45,980 bases of DNA from Planctomycetota bacterium (GCA_016197205.1 JACPWG010000059.1:1-45980), one strand, 5' to 3'. Numbered from the stretch's first letter, positions 9,019 to 17,750 are shown. Program-made: numbers and translations. Notes: generated by a model not told the origin, from the sequence alone.

Positions 9019-9186
9019 CAATGACCAATGACCAATTTCCAAGGACCAATCAATACCCAAATGTCCAATGACCAAGGGGTTGCGCTCCAGCAGCGAAGAA
9101 GGATGACGACGCCGCGGCCCTGACGCCGGTCACGTGCTCAGTTTGGTCATTCGGGCTTCGTCATTGATGGGTCCTTGGTCATTGGA
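9019..9186. repeat. AATGACCA-type arrays (repeat S), inverted pair without a gene
   Basis: The left part (9019-9075) is rich in AATGACCA/TTTCCAA/ACCAAT words. The right part (9137-9180) carries the complement (TTGGTCATT, GTCATTGATGG, TTGGTCATTGG). About 60 bases of unrelated sequence lie between. The same vocabulary forms the arms around the four-helix-bundle gene at 39.4 kb, so this looks like an empty relative. The gap 8942-9391 otherwise holds only repeat B. Confidence 0.6.
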
Positions 9187-9246
9187 CCCCTACCGGTGAA
9201 CTTCTTGAAAGCGTCTCCAGATTCGCAGGCGACGAAACCACAAAGA

Positions 9247-9387
9247 CTCGAAGTCACGAAGACCACAAAGGCTCATTTCGGCCGAGCCAAACTCGCCCCC
9301 CTCACTGACGGTCCTTCGTGGTCTTCGTGCCTTGGTGGCTTGGTGGTTTCGTCGTCCGTTTGGGTTTCGGGCCTTTGCCCGAGTTGG
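9247..9387 (+). repeat. Dispersed repeat B, copy 2
   Basis: Same 141-bp sequence as 1-141 with scattered substitutions. It lies between two blocks of AATGACCA-type repeats just downstream of the minus-strand hybrid kinase gene. Confidence 0.85.
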
Positions 9388-9391
9388 CTCC

Positions 9392-11413
9392 CTACCGGTC
9401 GACTTCGCGAACTCTTTTCCAGATTTCGTCAGGCCTTCGCACAACCCGTTCTGGGCATTGGGAATTCGTCATTGATTGGTCATTGGAAATTGGGCCTTGG
9501 TCATTCGTCTGTTGCGCCCCTTGGATCGCGGGCAAGCTGAGGCTCGACCGGATTGGGTTTCGGGCGCAACGCAAGACGACGTCGTGGGTATAGCCGCTGA
9601 TGTAGAGCACCCGGATCCCAGGGCGAGAGGCGAGGATCCGCCGGGCCAACTCCTGCCCGTTCATCTCGGGCATCACCACGTCCGTAATCAAAAGCTCGAT
9701 CGGGTCCGTGCGCGATTGCGAAAGCTCGATCGCGTGTCGTGGGTTGCCCGCATCGAAGACCGTGTACCCCTGGCCGCGCAGGTAGTCGGCGAGGAGCGAT
9801 CGAAGCGCGGGTTCGTCCTCCGCCAAGAGCACGGTGGAGGCACGCGGCCCGGGCGCTGCCGGGAGCGGTCGGGGCGCGGGCGAGAGCGGGCGCGGGCGCT
9901 CCCCCGCCTCGGGGAGCAGGATCGTGAAGGCCGTCCCTTTCCCTTCGGTGCTGTCCACCCAGATGACGCCGGCGCTCTGGGCCACGGTGGCGTGCACCGA
10001 GGCGAGGCCCAGGCCCGTACCTTCCCGCGGGCCTTTCGTGCTGAAAAAGGGATCGAAGACCCGGGGGAGCAACGCCTGCGGGATCCCGCTGCCGGTATCC
10101 CGAACGACGAGCTGCACGTACCGGCCCGGCGGCAGACCTGGGTGCGCCGCCGACTCCGCGGCGCCGAGCTGCACGGCCGAGGTTTCGAGCGTGAGCCGTC
10201 CCCCTTCCGCCATCGCATCGCGCGCGTTGAGGACCAGGTTGATGACCACCTGCTCGAGTTGGCCGCGGTCCCCTTTCACGACGGCGGGCGCCCCCGACGG
10301 CACCAGCTCCACCACGATGCGTGGGCCGAGCAGGGTGTGGATGACCCTTTCCATGCCGTGCAGCAGCTCGTTCAGGTCGAGGACGACCGGCTCCACCACC
10401 GTCCGACGGCTCATGACGAGCAGTTGCTGCACGAACTCGGCGGCCCGCTGCGCGGCCTTCTGGATCTCGCGCAGGCTCTCCCACTGCGGGTCGTCCTCCT
10501 TCATCTGCCCCAGGGAGAGATCGGAGAAGCCGAGGATGATGCCCAGATAGTTGTTGAAGTCGTGCGAGAGCCCGCCCGCCAGGCGGCCGATGGCCTCCAT
10601 CCGCTGGGTTTGGATGAGTTGGAGCTCCAGTTGCTTCCGATCCGAAACGTCGAGGATGTGCCCGACGACTTCGTCCGGCTCGCCCGCGACGTCCGTGGTC
10701 AGGACCCCATGGTCGAGAAACCAGTGGTAGGAATCGTCGACGCAACGCCAACGGTACTCGACGACCATCGGCCTGCCGCTCAGCGTCCGGACGATGGTTT
10801 TTCGGCCGGCATCCCGATCCTCGGGGTGGATGCGGGAAGCCCAGAACTCGGGCTCCTCGGCGAACCGCCGTGCGGGGAAGCCGCAGACCCGCTCGATGCT
10901 CTCGCTGAACCACGGCGTCCAGCCGCCTTCGCGTGCCTGGAAGGAGTAGAAGGCGATCGGGAGGGAGCCCAGGATCAGTTGTTGCCGCCGTTCGATGACG
11001 TGCAGCCGCTCTTCGGCGAGGCGGCGCCCGCGGCGGTCGCCCGCTTCGCGGCATTCCCGCTCCACGGCGGCCGCGAGGCGCGTGAGGTGGTCCTTGAGGA
11101 GGTAATCGTGTGCGCCGGCCTTCATCATTTCGACGGCGATCGACTCCCCCACCGTGCCGGTGACCACCAGGAAGGGAAGGTCGACGGCGGAGGCGTGGAG
11201 CAACCGAAGGGCCTCGCCCGCGCTGAAGCGCGGCAGCGAGTAATCCGCAAGGACGACGTCCCAGGCCTCGGTCCGCAGCGCTTCCTGAAAGGCCTCCGGC
11301 GTCTCCACCCGACGGGAGAAGACCTGCGCCCAACGCCTCCGCAGCATCGCCACCATCAGCAGCGCGTCTTCCGGGAGGTCCTCCACGATCAGGACCCTCA
11401 GCGAGTCCATCAT
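9392..11413 (-). CDS. Soluble hybrid histidine kinase (REC-PAS-HisKA-HATPase-truncated REC)
   Basis: This 673-aa cytoplasmic protein has REC domain 1 at about 5-125 (LIVED, phospho-acceptor Asp57 in VVLADYSLP, Lys in DYLLKDH). A PAS domain follows at about 160-270, HisKA with His284 in LSHDFNNYLG, HATPase_c with NLVLNARDAM, DTGSGIP and GTGLGL, and a second REC with TDVVMPEMNG. The second REC stops being homologous after SGYTHDVVLR: beta5 with its conserved Lys is missing. The last 45 or so residues (for example GAQQTNDQGPISNDQSM) are encoded by a repeat S array, so the gene end was overwritten. GGGAGGAG precedes the ATG, which overlaps the upstream kinase's stop (ATGA). The two kinases therefore form a coupled pair. 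Confidence 0.9.
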   Translation of the reverse strand: MMDSLRVLIVEDLPEDALLMVAMLRRRWAQVFSRRVETPEAFQEALRTEAWDVVLADYSLPRFSAGEALRLLHASAVDLPFLVVTGTVGESIAVEMMKAGAHDYLLKDHLTRLAAAVERECREAGDRRGRRLAEERLHVIERRQQLILGSLPIAFYSFQAREGGWTPWFSESIERVCGFPARRFAEEPEFWASRIHPEDRDAGRKTIVRTLSGRPMVVEYRWRCVDDSYHWFLDHGVLTTDVAGEPDEVVGHILDVSDRKQLELQLIQTQRMEAIGRLAGGLSHDFNNYLGIILGFSDLSLGQMKEDDPQWESLREIQKAAQRAAEFVQQLLVMSRRTVVEPVVLDLNELLHGMERVIHTLLGPRIVVELVPSGAPAVVKGDRGQLEQVVINLVLNARDAMAEGGRLTLETSAVQLGAAESAAHPGLPPGRYVQLVVRDTGSGIPQALLPRVFDPFFSTKGPREGTGLGLASVHATVAQSAGVIWVDSTEGKGTAFTILLPEAGERPRPLSPAPRPLPAAPGPRASTVLLAEDEPALRSLLADYLRGQGYTVFDAGNPRHAIELSQSRTDPIELLITDVVMPEMNGQELARRILASRPGIRVLYISGYTHDVVLRCARNPIRSSLSLPAIQGAQQTNDQGPISNDQSMTNSQCPERVVRRPDEIWKRVREVDR
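9455..9512. repeat. AATGACCA-type array overlapping the end of the hybrid kinase gene
   Basis: On the minus strand this reads GAATGACCAAGGCCCAATTT and continues TCCAATGACCAATCAATGAC, almost identical to the arms at 39375 and 39919. It lies inside the reading frame of the kinase gene 9392-11413 and encodes that protein's abnormal tail. Confidence 0.75.
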
Positions 11414-13410
11414 GCGCGGCTCCTCCCGGGCCCGCCCCCCCCCGAAGCGGAGAGCTCGGCGGCCCGCAGGCTGAACCGGAGCGTCGTGCCCTCGCCCGGG
11501 CTCGACACGACCCAGATGCGCCCGCCATGCCGCTTGACGATCCGCCGACACTGGGCGAGGCCGATCCCGCAGCCCGGGTAGTCCTCCGCGGAGTGGACCC
11601 GCTGGAACATCTCGAAGATCCGCTCCTGGTCCTGCGCGGCGATCCCGATGCCGTTGTCCCGCACCGAGAACACGCACTCCTCCCCCACCTGCTCGGCGGA
11701 AACGTGCGCCCGCGGGACCTCCCGGCCGCGGAACTTCACGGCGTTGGAGAGCAGATTCTGAAAGACCGCCGCGAGCTGCTGCGGGTCCGCCAGCACCCCG
11801 GGCAGGGGGGAGAAAGTCACGAGGGCCCCGGACTCGAGCAGGAGGGCCTGGAGGTTCGACAGGGCGGCCTGCAGAGCGTCGTTCGCGTCCGTCGGCGCCA
11901 ACGGCTTTCCTCGCGAACCGACGCGGGCATACGCCAGGATGCTCCGGATGAGCTGCTGCATCCAGGCGATCGAGCGTCGGATCGTCTGCACCTGCCGCAG
12001 GGTCTCGGGCTCGACGCGGTCCGCGGGCTCGGCCTCCAGCCGCAGGAGCTGGTCCCCCGCGGTCCGCAAGGGCTCCTGCAGGTCGTGGGAGACAACGGAA
12101 GCGAACTCTTCCAGTTCCGCGTTCGCCCGCGCCAGCTCCAGGGTGCGGCGGTGCAGCTCTTCCTCGTTGCGCCGGCGCTCAGTGACGTCCACGACGAGCC
12201 CGATGGCGATCGGCCCGTCCAACGTCTCGACGCGATTCACCTGGAGCTCCACGCGGAACCGCCGCCCATCCTTCCGCACGCCCCAGCAGTGCGGGGACGC
12301 GGCCTTCGAGCCGAGCTCCCGGTCCCAGAGAAATTCCGGGCCGAACGGGCCTGCGCCCTCGGCCTCCTCGCGCCGAAAGAGGCTGCTCGCATCCCGGGTC
12401 AGGAGTTCCTCCCGAACGTACCCGAACAACTCCTCCGCCCGCCCATTGACGATCACGATCCGGTGGTCCCGGTTCACGGCCACGAGCCCGGCCGGCACCG
12501 CCTCGATCAGTTGCCGGAACATCTCTTCCGTGCGGTGCAGGGCGAAGAGTTTGCCGATTTGGCGGCTGACGGTGTTCACGACCTCCAGGAACGCCGGGTC
12601 CGGGGGATCGGCGCGCCGAGTGAAGGCGCCGAGCACGCCGATGACGGTCGAGCGATAGAGGATCGGACAAGCGAACGCGGCGCGAAACCCGAGCTTTTCC
12701 GCCGGAGCGGAGAACTCAGGATCGCCTTCGCCGGCGAGACTCGTCGTCCACACCGTGCGCACCCCCGCCCAGGCCCTGCCCAGGAGGCCTTGGCTCCGGC
12801 TGAACGACGCCCCCCTGCACGCGTCGAGGAGCGCCCCGGCCTCCGCGCCGGCCGAGGACCAGGCCCCCAAGCTGCGCAACTTGTTGGCGGGGCGCTCGAG
12901 CTCCCAGGCCGCGCCCGCCTCCCACCCTTCGGCTTCGAAGATCGTGCGGACGAGGTCCAGGACGGAGGAGGAGTACGAGAAGATGCTGGCCAGGGCGTCG
13001 ACCACGGCCCGATGGCCGGCAGCCCGCCCTGGGCCCGAAGCTCCGTTGCGGGTTACCCGCCCACGGGCGCAAATGGTCCCCTTGGACTCCACATAGGTGG
13101 CCGTCCACGCCACCGACCGCCAGGTCCCGTCCTCCGCGAGGCACCGGTTCTCGAACTCGGCCGTTTTCGCCCCTGCCGGCAGACGCGAGAGCTGGGCGGA
13201 GGTGGAAGCACGGTCTTCCGGATGGACGAGCTCCGCCAGCAGCCTCTCCCGCAGCTCCTCCGGATGCAACCCGAGCGTCTCCCTCCACGCGGGGTTGGCC
13301 CGATGAAACACGCCCTCGGGGCTCAGGACGCAGAGGAGCTCGCTGGAAAGCAGGAAGAAGACGTCCCTCTCGTCCTCCGTCGCCCGCGGGCCGACGGTCC
13401 GCTCGGACAT
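11410..13410 (-). CDS. Soluble sensor histidine kinase (PAS-GAF-PAS-HisKA-HATPase)
   Basis: This protein of about 666 aa has an N-terminal PAS fold (SELLCVLSPEGVFHRANPAW), then a GAF-like domain at about 140-295 (AAFACPILYRSTVIGVLGAF), a second PAS (AVNRDHRIVIVNGRAEELFG), HisKA with His442 in VVSHDLQEPLR, and HATPase_c with NLLSNAVKF, DNGIGI and GCGIGL. No membrane helix is seen, so it senses a cytoplasmic signal. The family is phytochrome-like kinases lacking the bilin domain. The start at 13410 has GAGGAG nine bases upstream; an upstream ATG at 13431 lacks a good ribosome site. Its stop overlaps the start of the REC-containing kinase, which is a plausible phosphorelay partner. Confidence 0.9.
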   Translation of the reverse strand: MSERTVGPRATEDERDVFFLLSSELLCVLSPEGVFHRANPAWRETLGLHPEELRERLLAELVHPEDRASTSAQLSRLPAGAKTAEFENRCLAEDGTWRSVAWTATYVESKGTICARGRVTRNGASGPGRAAGHRAVVDALASIFSYSSSVLDLVRTIFEAEGWEAGAAWELERPANKLRSLGAWSSAGAEAGALLDACRGASFSRSQGLLGRAWAGVRTVWTTSLAGEGDPEFSAPAEKLGFRAAFACPILYRSTVIGVLGAFTRRADPPDPAFLEVVNTVSRQIGKLFALHRTEEMFRQLIEAVPAGLVAVNRDHRIVIVNGRAEELFGYVREELLTRDASSLFRREEAEGAGPFGPEFLWDRELGSKAASPHCWGVRKDGRRFRVELQVNRVETLDGPIAIGLVVDVTERRRNEEELHRRTLELARANAELEEFASVVSHDLQEPLRTAGDQLLRLEAEPADRVEPETLRQVQTIRRSIAWMQQLIRSILAYARVGSRGKPLAPTDANDALQAALSNLQALLLESGALVTFSPLPGVLADPQQLAAVFQNLLSNAVKFRGREVPRAHVSAEQVGEECVFSVRDNGIGIAAQDQERIFEMFQRVHSAEDYPGCGIGLAQCRRIVKRHGGRIWVVSSPGEGTTLRFSLRAAELSASGGGGPGRSRA

Positions 13411-13461
13411 GGACACCCGCTCCTCAGGCATCGTGCATCCGTTCCACTTTTTGGGGGTCGC

Positions 13462-13490
13462 TTGACAAGATAGGGGCGGCGATCTACGCT
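13462..13490 (+). promoter_or_regulatory. Sigma70-type promoter candidate
   Basis: TTGACA, 17-base spacer, TACGCT on the plus strand. The nearest plus-strand gene begins 417 bases further on, and the space between is filled by tandem 12-mers and repeats. The promoter may have been separated from the gene at 13907 by insertions. Confidence 0.5.
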
Positions 13491-13520
13491 ATCGAAGCCT
13501 CGATGAAGTCGTCGATGGAG

Positions 13521-13562
13521 GTCTCAGTGGAAGTCTCAGTGGAAGTCTCAGTGGAAGTCTCA
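13521..13562 (+). repeat. Tandem 12-bp repeat
   Basis: Three perfect copies of GTCTCAGTGGAA plus half a copy. The unit resembles the GAAGTCTCAATTTCC words of the neighbouring repeat S array, so it may be a local expansion of that array. Confidence 0.9.
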
Positions 13563-13702
13563 ATTTCCAATGCTCAATTTTCAAACAATTTTCAAGCTTC
13601 AAGTTTCAAACCTCAGACCCGGCCTGACGAAGGTCGCAAGGCCGGCGAACTCCCTACCGCAGCGGCTGCGGTGAGCCTTGAGGCTTACTGGAAGTCTCAA
13701 TT
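13557..13702. repeat. CTCAAT/TTTCAA-type arrays (repeat S relatives)
   Basis: Short degenerate words (CAATGCTCAATTTTCAAACA, TTCAAGCTTCAAGTTTCAAA, GAAGTCTCAATTTCC) fill most of the gap before repeat B copy 3. No gene is visible in the whole gap 13411-13906 between the divergently placed kinases. Confidence 0.6.
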
Positions 13703-13703
13703 T

Positions 13704-13844
13704 CCAACTCGGGCGAAGGCCCGAAACCCAAACGGACGACGAAACCACCAAGCCACCAAGGCACGAAGACCACGAAGGACCGTCACTGAGGGGGGCGAGT
13801 TTGGCTCGGCCGAAAAGCGCCTTTGTGGTCTTAGTGACTTCGAG
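13704..13844 (-). repeat. Dispersed repeat B, copy 3 (inverted)
   Basis: Reverse complement of the sequence at 1-141 and nearly identical to it. It is embedded in repeat S-type sequence upstream of the kinase at 13907. Confidence 0.85.
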
Positions 13845-13906
13845 CCCTGAGCCTTTGGCGCGACGCTCCATCAGCCATCCACTCGGGTCCTGACGGAGAG
13901 CACTCG

Positions 13907-15067
13907 ATGTCCCGGGACGCCGAAACACGCCGAAAGCGCGTACTGGTCGTCGACGACAATTCGCACGACCGGCGGATCTCCGTCGAGTTCCTCGAGGCCG
14001 AGGGGTACGCCGTTGCCCAGGCGAGCAGCGGAGGTCAGGCCGTCTCGCAGTTCGCGGAATGGAACCCCGACCTCGTGCTGCTCGACGTCTACATGCCGGG
14101 CATGAACGGCTTCGACACCTGCCGTCGCCTCCGGAGCCTCCCCCAGGGAGGGAAGGTGGCCATTCTCTTCCTGACCGCCGTGGGCCAGACCGAGAACCTA
14201 CAGAAGGCCGTGGAGGCGGGGGCCGACGACTTCCTCCTCAAGCCGGTGAACTCCGTCGAGCTGGCCATCCGCGCGCGATCCCTCTTTCGGATCCGCGAGC
14301 TGCAGGAAACGTTGCGCGCCGCCTACGGGCAGCTTCGCGAGGAACACGACGCGTTGCTTCGGGCCGAGCGGCGGCGCCAGGACCTCATGACCTTCATCGT
14401 GCACGACCTCAAAGGCCCCCTATCGAGCGTCCTGTTAAGCGCCCAGGTGCTCGAAGGGGAGCCGCAGCTCTCGACGGACGGGCGGTTGAGCGCGCGCGAC
14501 ATCCTGATCGCGACGCAGTCGCTCCAACGCCTGGTGCTGACGCTGCTCGACGTCAGCGAGAGCGAGGAGGGCACGCTCCGACCGCGCTGGGTCGAAGTGG
14601 ACATCCCCAAGCTGCTGGAGGAGTCCTCCCTGGCGCTCCGGCCGCGCGCGGAGAGTCGCGAGCTCCAGGTGCTGGTCTCCTCGCAGCCGAACATCGGTCC
14701 CGTGCGCGCGGATCCGGATCTGCTCGGGCGCCTCCTCGAAAACCTCCTCGACAACGCCTGCCGGCACTCCCCCTTTCGTGGCACGCTGCGACTGGAGGCC
14801 CTTTCCCTACCCGACGGCTCGCTCGACCTCCGCGTCTGCGACCAGGGCACCGGCGTTCCGGAGGCGTGGCGCGAAAAGATCTTCGAAAAATACGCGCGGG
14901 TGGAGAGTCAGGAAACGCCACGCGTCCGCACGAGCCGGGGCCTCGGCTTGGCCTTCTGCCGCATGGCCGCCGAAGCGCACGGCGGGCGGATCCTGGTGGA
15001 GAACGAGGCCCCCAACTGGACGGTTTTCTGCGTCCGGCTCCCTGCCGAGGGACACCCAGCGCCCTGA
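13907..15067 (+). CDS. Response regulator-histidine kinase (REC-HisKA-HATPase)
   Basis: This 386-aa soluble protein has REC at about 11-130 (VLVVDDN, phospho-acceptor Asp60 in LVLLDVYMPG, Lys in FLLKPV), a short coiled linker, HisKA with His166 in FIVHDLKGP, and HATPase_c with LLDNACRHSP and a GLGL lid (RGLGLAFC). Input comes through its own receiver rather than through a sensor domain, so it probably acts downstream of another kinase, perhaps the adjacent minus-strand pair. GGAGAG lies seven bases before the ATG. The stop TGA is the first part of repeat C (CTGAGTACCGC). Confidence 0.9.
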   Translation: MSRDAETRRKRVLVVDDNSHDRRISVEFLEAEGYAVAQASSGGQAVSQFAEWNPDLVLLDVYMPGMNGFDTCRRLRSLPQGGKVAILFLTAVGQTENLQKAVEAGADDFLLKPVNSVELAIRARSLFRIRELQETLRAAYGQLREEHDALLRAERRRQDLMTFIVHDLKGPLSSVLLSAQVLEGEPQLSTDGRLSARDILIATQSLQRLVLTLLDVSESEEGTLRPRWVEVDIPKLLEESSLALRPRAESRELQVLVSSQPNIGPVRADPDLLGRLLENLLDNACRHSPFRGTLRLEALSLPDGSLDLRVCDQGTGVPEAWREKIFEKYARVESQETPRVRTSRGLGLAFCRMAAEAHGGRILVENEAPNWTVFCVRLPAEGHPAP

Positions 15068-15260
15068 GTACCGCCCTGCGGCATGGGTGGCCGATTTGCT
15101 CGGCGCTTTCGGCCGCCCGGTTTCCCCTTCGCGCCGCGGCGCTTCGGGCGGCAGGCCGCTGCGCTTGCTCGCCGTAGTTCGCGGGTACAGCGCATCGCTC
15201 GCGCGCCTCGCGAGCGGCCAAGCCTGTCTTCGCCGAGTGGCCACCGACTTCCGCGGAGCC
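15064..15260 (+). mobile_element. Repeat C, copy 1 (about 200 bp, starts at a stop codon)
   Basis: It begins CTGAGTACCGC, overlapping the TGA of the kinase gene, and contains CTTCGCGCCGCGGCGCTTCG and GCGCGCCTCGCGAG segments. It ends near CCACCGACTTCCGCGGAGC. A diverged inverted copy is at 25057-25262. It has no coding potential. Confidence 0.65.
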
Positions 15261-15486
15261 CGACGCGGACTCGGACAAGCTCCAGGCTACGCACTATAGC
15301 GGGCTGGGGGGCGGAATGCAACGGCAAACTCCGCCGGCCCCGGGCCGTGCCCAAAGGAAGGTCGGCGTGCTCTGCCCCGGGTTCGTGTTCGCGAAGGCAC
15401 GCGCGTCCCTGCCCGGGCGAAGGCGCACGCGCGAGTGGGCGCCGGGCCGCACCCGACTTTTGGTTGATGCTTGAGGAGGGACAGAC

Positions 15487-15560
15487 TATGCTATTCCCCC
15501 GCAAGTCCTGCGGGAAAGAAAAGCATACCCCCCGAAGCTCGCCGCAGCGAGCGAAGGGGT
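15487..15560. repeat. Small hairpin repeats (TATGCTATTCCCC hairpin and CCCCCCGAAGCTCGCCGC hairpin)
   Basis: TATGCTATTCCCCCGCAAG followed by TCCTGCGGG forms a hairpin that shares its leader with the one at 8962. Directly after it, CCCCCCGAAGCTCGCCGC with GCGAGCGAAGGGG forms a second hairpin, related to one at 20009-20066. These look like REP-type elements. Confidence 0.45.
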
Positions 15561-15610
15561 GTGGGGATTTGGTTGCGGCCATCGGCCGCGTTAGGCGACA
15601 CCCAGCCCTT

Positions 15611-15920
15611 GCAAGGTGGGTGGACGAGTCGACGATGGCGGAACAGACCCTCAACGGTTCGAACGCGGAAAGGGGCGAAGTGCTGGGTGCTCGCTTCCGC
15701 CGACCTCGAGCCCTTGTGGTGCAGGGCTTCCGCCCTGCACCGGCGGGACAACTCGGATGGAAGTTACTCAGCCCGTCGGGTGCGGGACAGGCTCGACGGG
15801 AAGCGAGGAGGTGCGTGCGACGCTCCTTGCGGGTGCGGGTGCAGGGCGGAAGCCCTGCATCACAAAGGGGTCTCAAGCCGCAGACTCAAGTGAATAGCGT
15901 GCTTGCGGCGAGCGGGAGCT
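15611..15920. repeat. Repeat X, copy 1, containing two mirror hairpins
   Basis: This region is a diverged relative of 17307-17640; both share CAAGGTGGGTG, ACGAGTCGA, AAGGGGCGAA, CGAGCCCTT and GCTTGCGG. Inside it, 15718-15741 is a perfect 10-bp stem with TTCC loop (GGTGCAGGGC/GCCCTGCACC), and 15838-15861 is the same hairpin in reverse (GGAA loop, one mismatch). No gene is seen between 15068 and 16343; the open frames across this gap have no family resemblance. Confidence 0.5.
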
Positions 15921-16119
15921 TTGCAACCTCACCTTGAAAGGGCTGGGCTACCGCCCTGCAACATGCGCGCGGTGAGCGCAAAGGTTGCGGACACTTCCCA
16001 CCTTCTCCCCTTGTAGGAGAGAACGTCGGGCCTTCGCCCGCCGAAGCGGGCTACCACCCGCGAAGGCGGGGTGAGGGGCGCCGCGGGCGTCGAGCCCGCG
16101 TTCGAATTTGGGTAACCGT

Positions 16120-16202
16120 TCACCACGGAGACACGGAGACGACGCGGAGGACTTTCTTCAGCTTCCCCGTTTTCTCCGTGGTTCCTCCGTGCCTCCGTGG
16201 TA
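16120..16202. repeat. Inverted repeat of the CACCACGGAGACACGGAG type
   Basis: CACCACGGAGACACGGAG on the left and CTCCGTGCCTCCGTGGT on the right form long imperfect arms around about 40 bases. Sequences of this kind are common dispersed repeats in environmental bacterial genomes. It lies 140 bases upstream of the membrane protein gene. Confidence 0.65.
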
Positions 16203-16343
16203 AAACGCGCATGCCGCTGGACGGTTACGAGTGTGGTTGCGGCTTCGTCGCGTTCGGGTTGCACGACGATCCGTTTCGTGCAGCCTTCGCCTCCCGCAGC
16301 ACGTCGTTCGACGACCTGCCGTTCCCCTGAGCTCGAGGTGTTC

Positions 16344-17198
16344 ATGCCCGAGTCCACACCCGGTTCCTCCGCCTTGCCGAACGGCCTGTGGCTCCTCGGG
16401 ACCGTGCTCGCGGCCGTGCTCGCGGCCGTGTTTTTTTTCGGCCGTTCCGCCCCCGCCCCCGCCCCGGTCCCGCTGCCGATCGGCAAGGGGGGCGGCGCCG
16501 GTGGCGGGCCCGCCGTGGGGGGCGGCCGGCCGGGCGGCGGCCCCGCTCCCGCTGGAGGCGCGAAGGCCGTGACCGTTTTCATCCCGGACGCGGAGAACAC
16601 CGAGATCTCCCCCATGCTGAAGTCCACGGCCGTGTGGCCGGCGCGCGAGACGCTGCGCGCGCTGCGCGAGGCGGGACGCCAGCCGGCGCCCGGACAGGCC
16701 CACAATTTCCGGCTGCTCATCGAGTCGCTCCTCGCACGCGACCTCCGGCCCAACCTCCTCGAAGAGGCCTACGGTTACGACGACGGCGGCAAGCTCTTCG
16801 TCCGCGTCGGTCGCGCAGCGGGGAAGACCCGCTGCGAGGGGCTCGCTTCGTGCGAAATGGTGAAGGCGGAAGGGCCGAAGGCGCGGGAAATGATCACCTT
16901 CGCCGTGAGCCTGACCTTCCCGGACGCGGCGGGACCGGTTTCCCTCACGGCTCTCACGGACCGGGTCCGCGCCGTCGTTGCCCCGGGGCTGGCCGAGGAA
17001 CTGTCGAAACCCGACTACGCTCCGCAGCCGAGTCCGCTCCTCGACACGCCGGAGGGGATCGCGGCCGTGGCCATGCTCGATCGCCAGGGCTACGGCATGA
17101 TCCACCCCTACCTCTACCTGCACGCCGGTCCGAAGACGCTGGTCATGGTCTTCCAGCAGGTCCCGGACAACAAGCCGGCGCCGCTCGAGCCGCATTAA
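16344..17198 (+). CDS. Single-pass membrane-anchored protein of unknown function
   Basis: This 284-aa protein has one N-terminal membrane helix (about 14-33), a Gly/Pro-rich linker (about 36-70), and then a soluble domain. The soluble domain includes two Cys close together (TRCEGLASCE) and a C-terminal stretch with LDRQGYGMIHPYLYLHAG. No family was recognised. The topology suggests a periplasmic domain held on a flexible tether. The start at 16344 has GAGGTG just upstream; a longer frame from 16197 would begin inside an inverted repeat and is rejected. It stands alone between repeat blocks. Confidence 0.65.
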   Translation: MPESTPGSSALPNGLWLLGTVLAAVLAAVFFFGRSAPAPAPVPLPIGKGGGAGGGPAVGGGRPGGGPAPAGGAKAVTVFIPDAENTEISPMLKSTAVWPARETLRALREAGRQPAPGQAHNFRLLIESLLARDLRPNLLEEAYGYDDGGKLFVRVGRAAGKTRCEGLASCEMVKAEGPKAREMITFAVSLTFPDAAGPVSLTALTDRVRAVVAPGLAEELSKPDYAPQPSPLLDTPEGIAAVAMLDRQGYGMIHPYLYLHAGPKTLVMVFQQVPDNKPAPLEPH

Positions 17199-17306
17199 GA
17201 CGCCCTGCAACCTCGGTCCGTGCTCCGCGGCACTGCGACGGGGGCCCAGCGCAGGGAGCCGGCTCTCCTCCGACCCGGCTTTCCGGGCAGGCTCCCGGAT
17301 CGGGCC

Positions 17307-17640
17307 TTTCAAGGTGGGTGAACGAGTCGATCCAGCGGTACACGGGATCGAAGGTCAGAGCGCGGGAAGGGGCGAACTCCCGCGCGCTCGCCTCCGCCCG
17401 CCACGAGCCCTTGGCGCCCGCGCAAAAATAACTGCGCAGACTCGGACCTCGAGGCTCCTGGGGGCGCGGCCCTCTGGGCCGCGCTGCGCGGGCCGGAGGC
17501 CCGCGCCCCCAGGCATCGGTCGATCCACGAAAATGTAAAGTAATTCTTGCGCGCGCTTCGGGGGACGAGTCCGCCCTGCTCCACCACAAGGCGGACTCAA
17601 ATCGCGTGCTCGAGTGAACAGCCTGCTTGCGGGGGGCGAA
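17307..17640. repeat. Repeat X, copy 2, interrupted by repeat A
   Basis: The flanks 17307-17413 and 17557-17640 together match 15611-15920. Repeat A sits between them, so A inserted into X. Confidence 0.5.
17414..17556. mobile_element. MITE-like repeat A, copy 2
   Basis: Same 145-bp element as at 2420, in the same orientation, with a slightly damaged right end (TTGCGCGCGC instead of TTGCGCGGGCGC). It is nested in repeat X. Confidence 0.8.
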
Positions 17641-17672
17641 CGGGCAAGGTAAACGCCTGAGGACGGTTTCGC

Positions 17673-17700
17673 TTGACTCACCGCGTCATGCCGATAAGAT
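17673..17700 (+). promoter_or_regulatory. Promoter candidate for glnN
   Basis: TTGACT, 16-base spacer, TAAGAT, ending 50 bases before the glnN start. No clear operator was recognised. Confidence 0.55.
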
Positions 17701-17750
17701 AGCGCGCCGGCCCCGTGCTCCGCAACCTCACCCTTTCGAGGAGGTCTCGC

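Noticed and set aside
13521..13562. Short regularly spaced repeats as a mini CRISPR
   Set aside because: The 12-bp units are contiguous, with no spacers and no cas genes.
15083..15937. 284-codon plus-strand open frame
   Set aside because: It runs through repeat C, hairpins and repeat X, has no ribosome site and no family-like segment.
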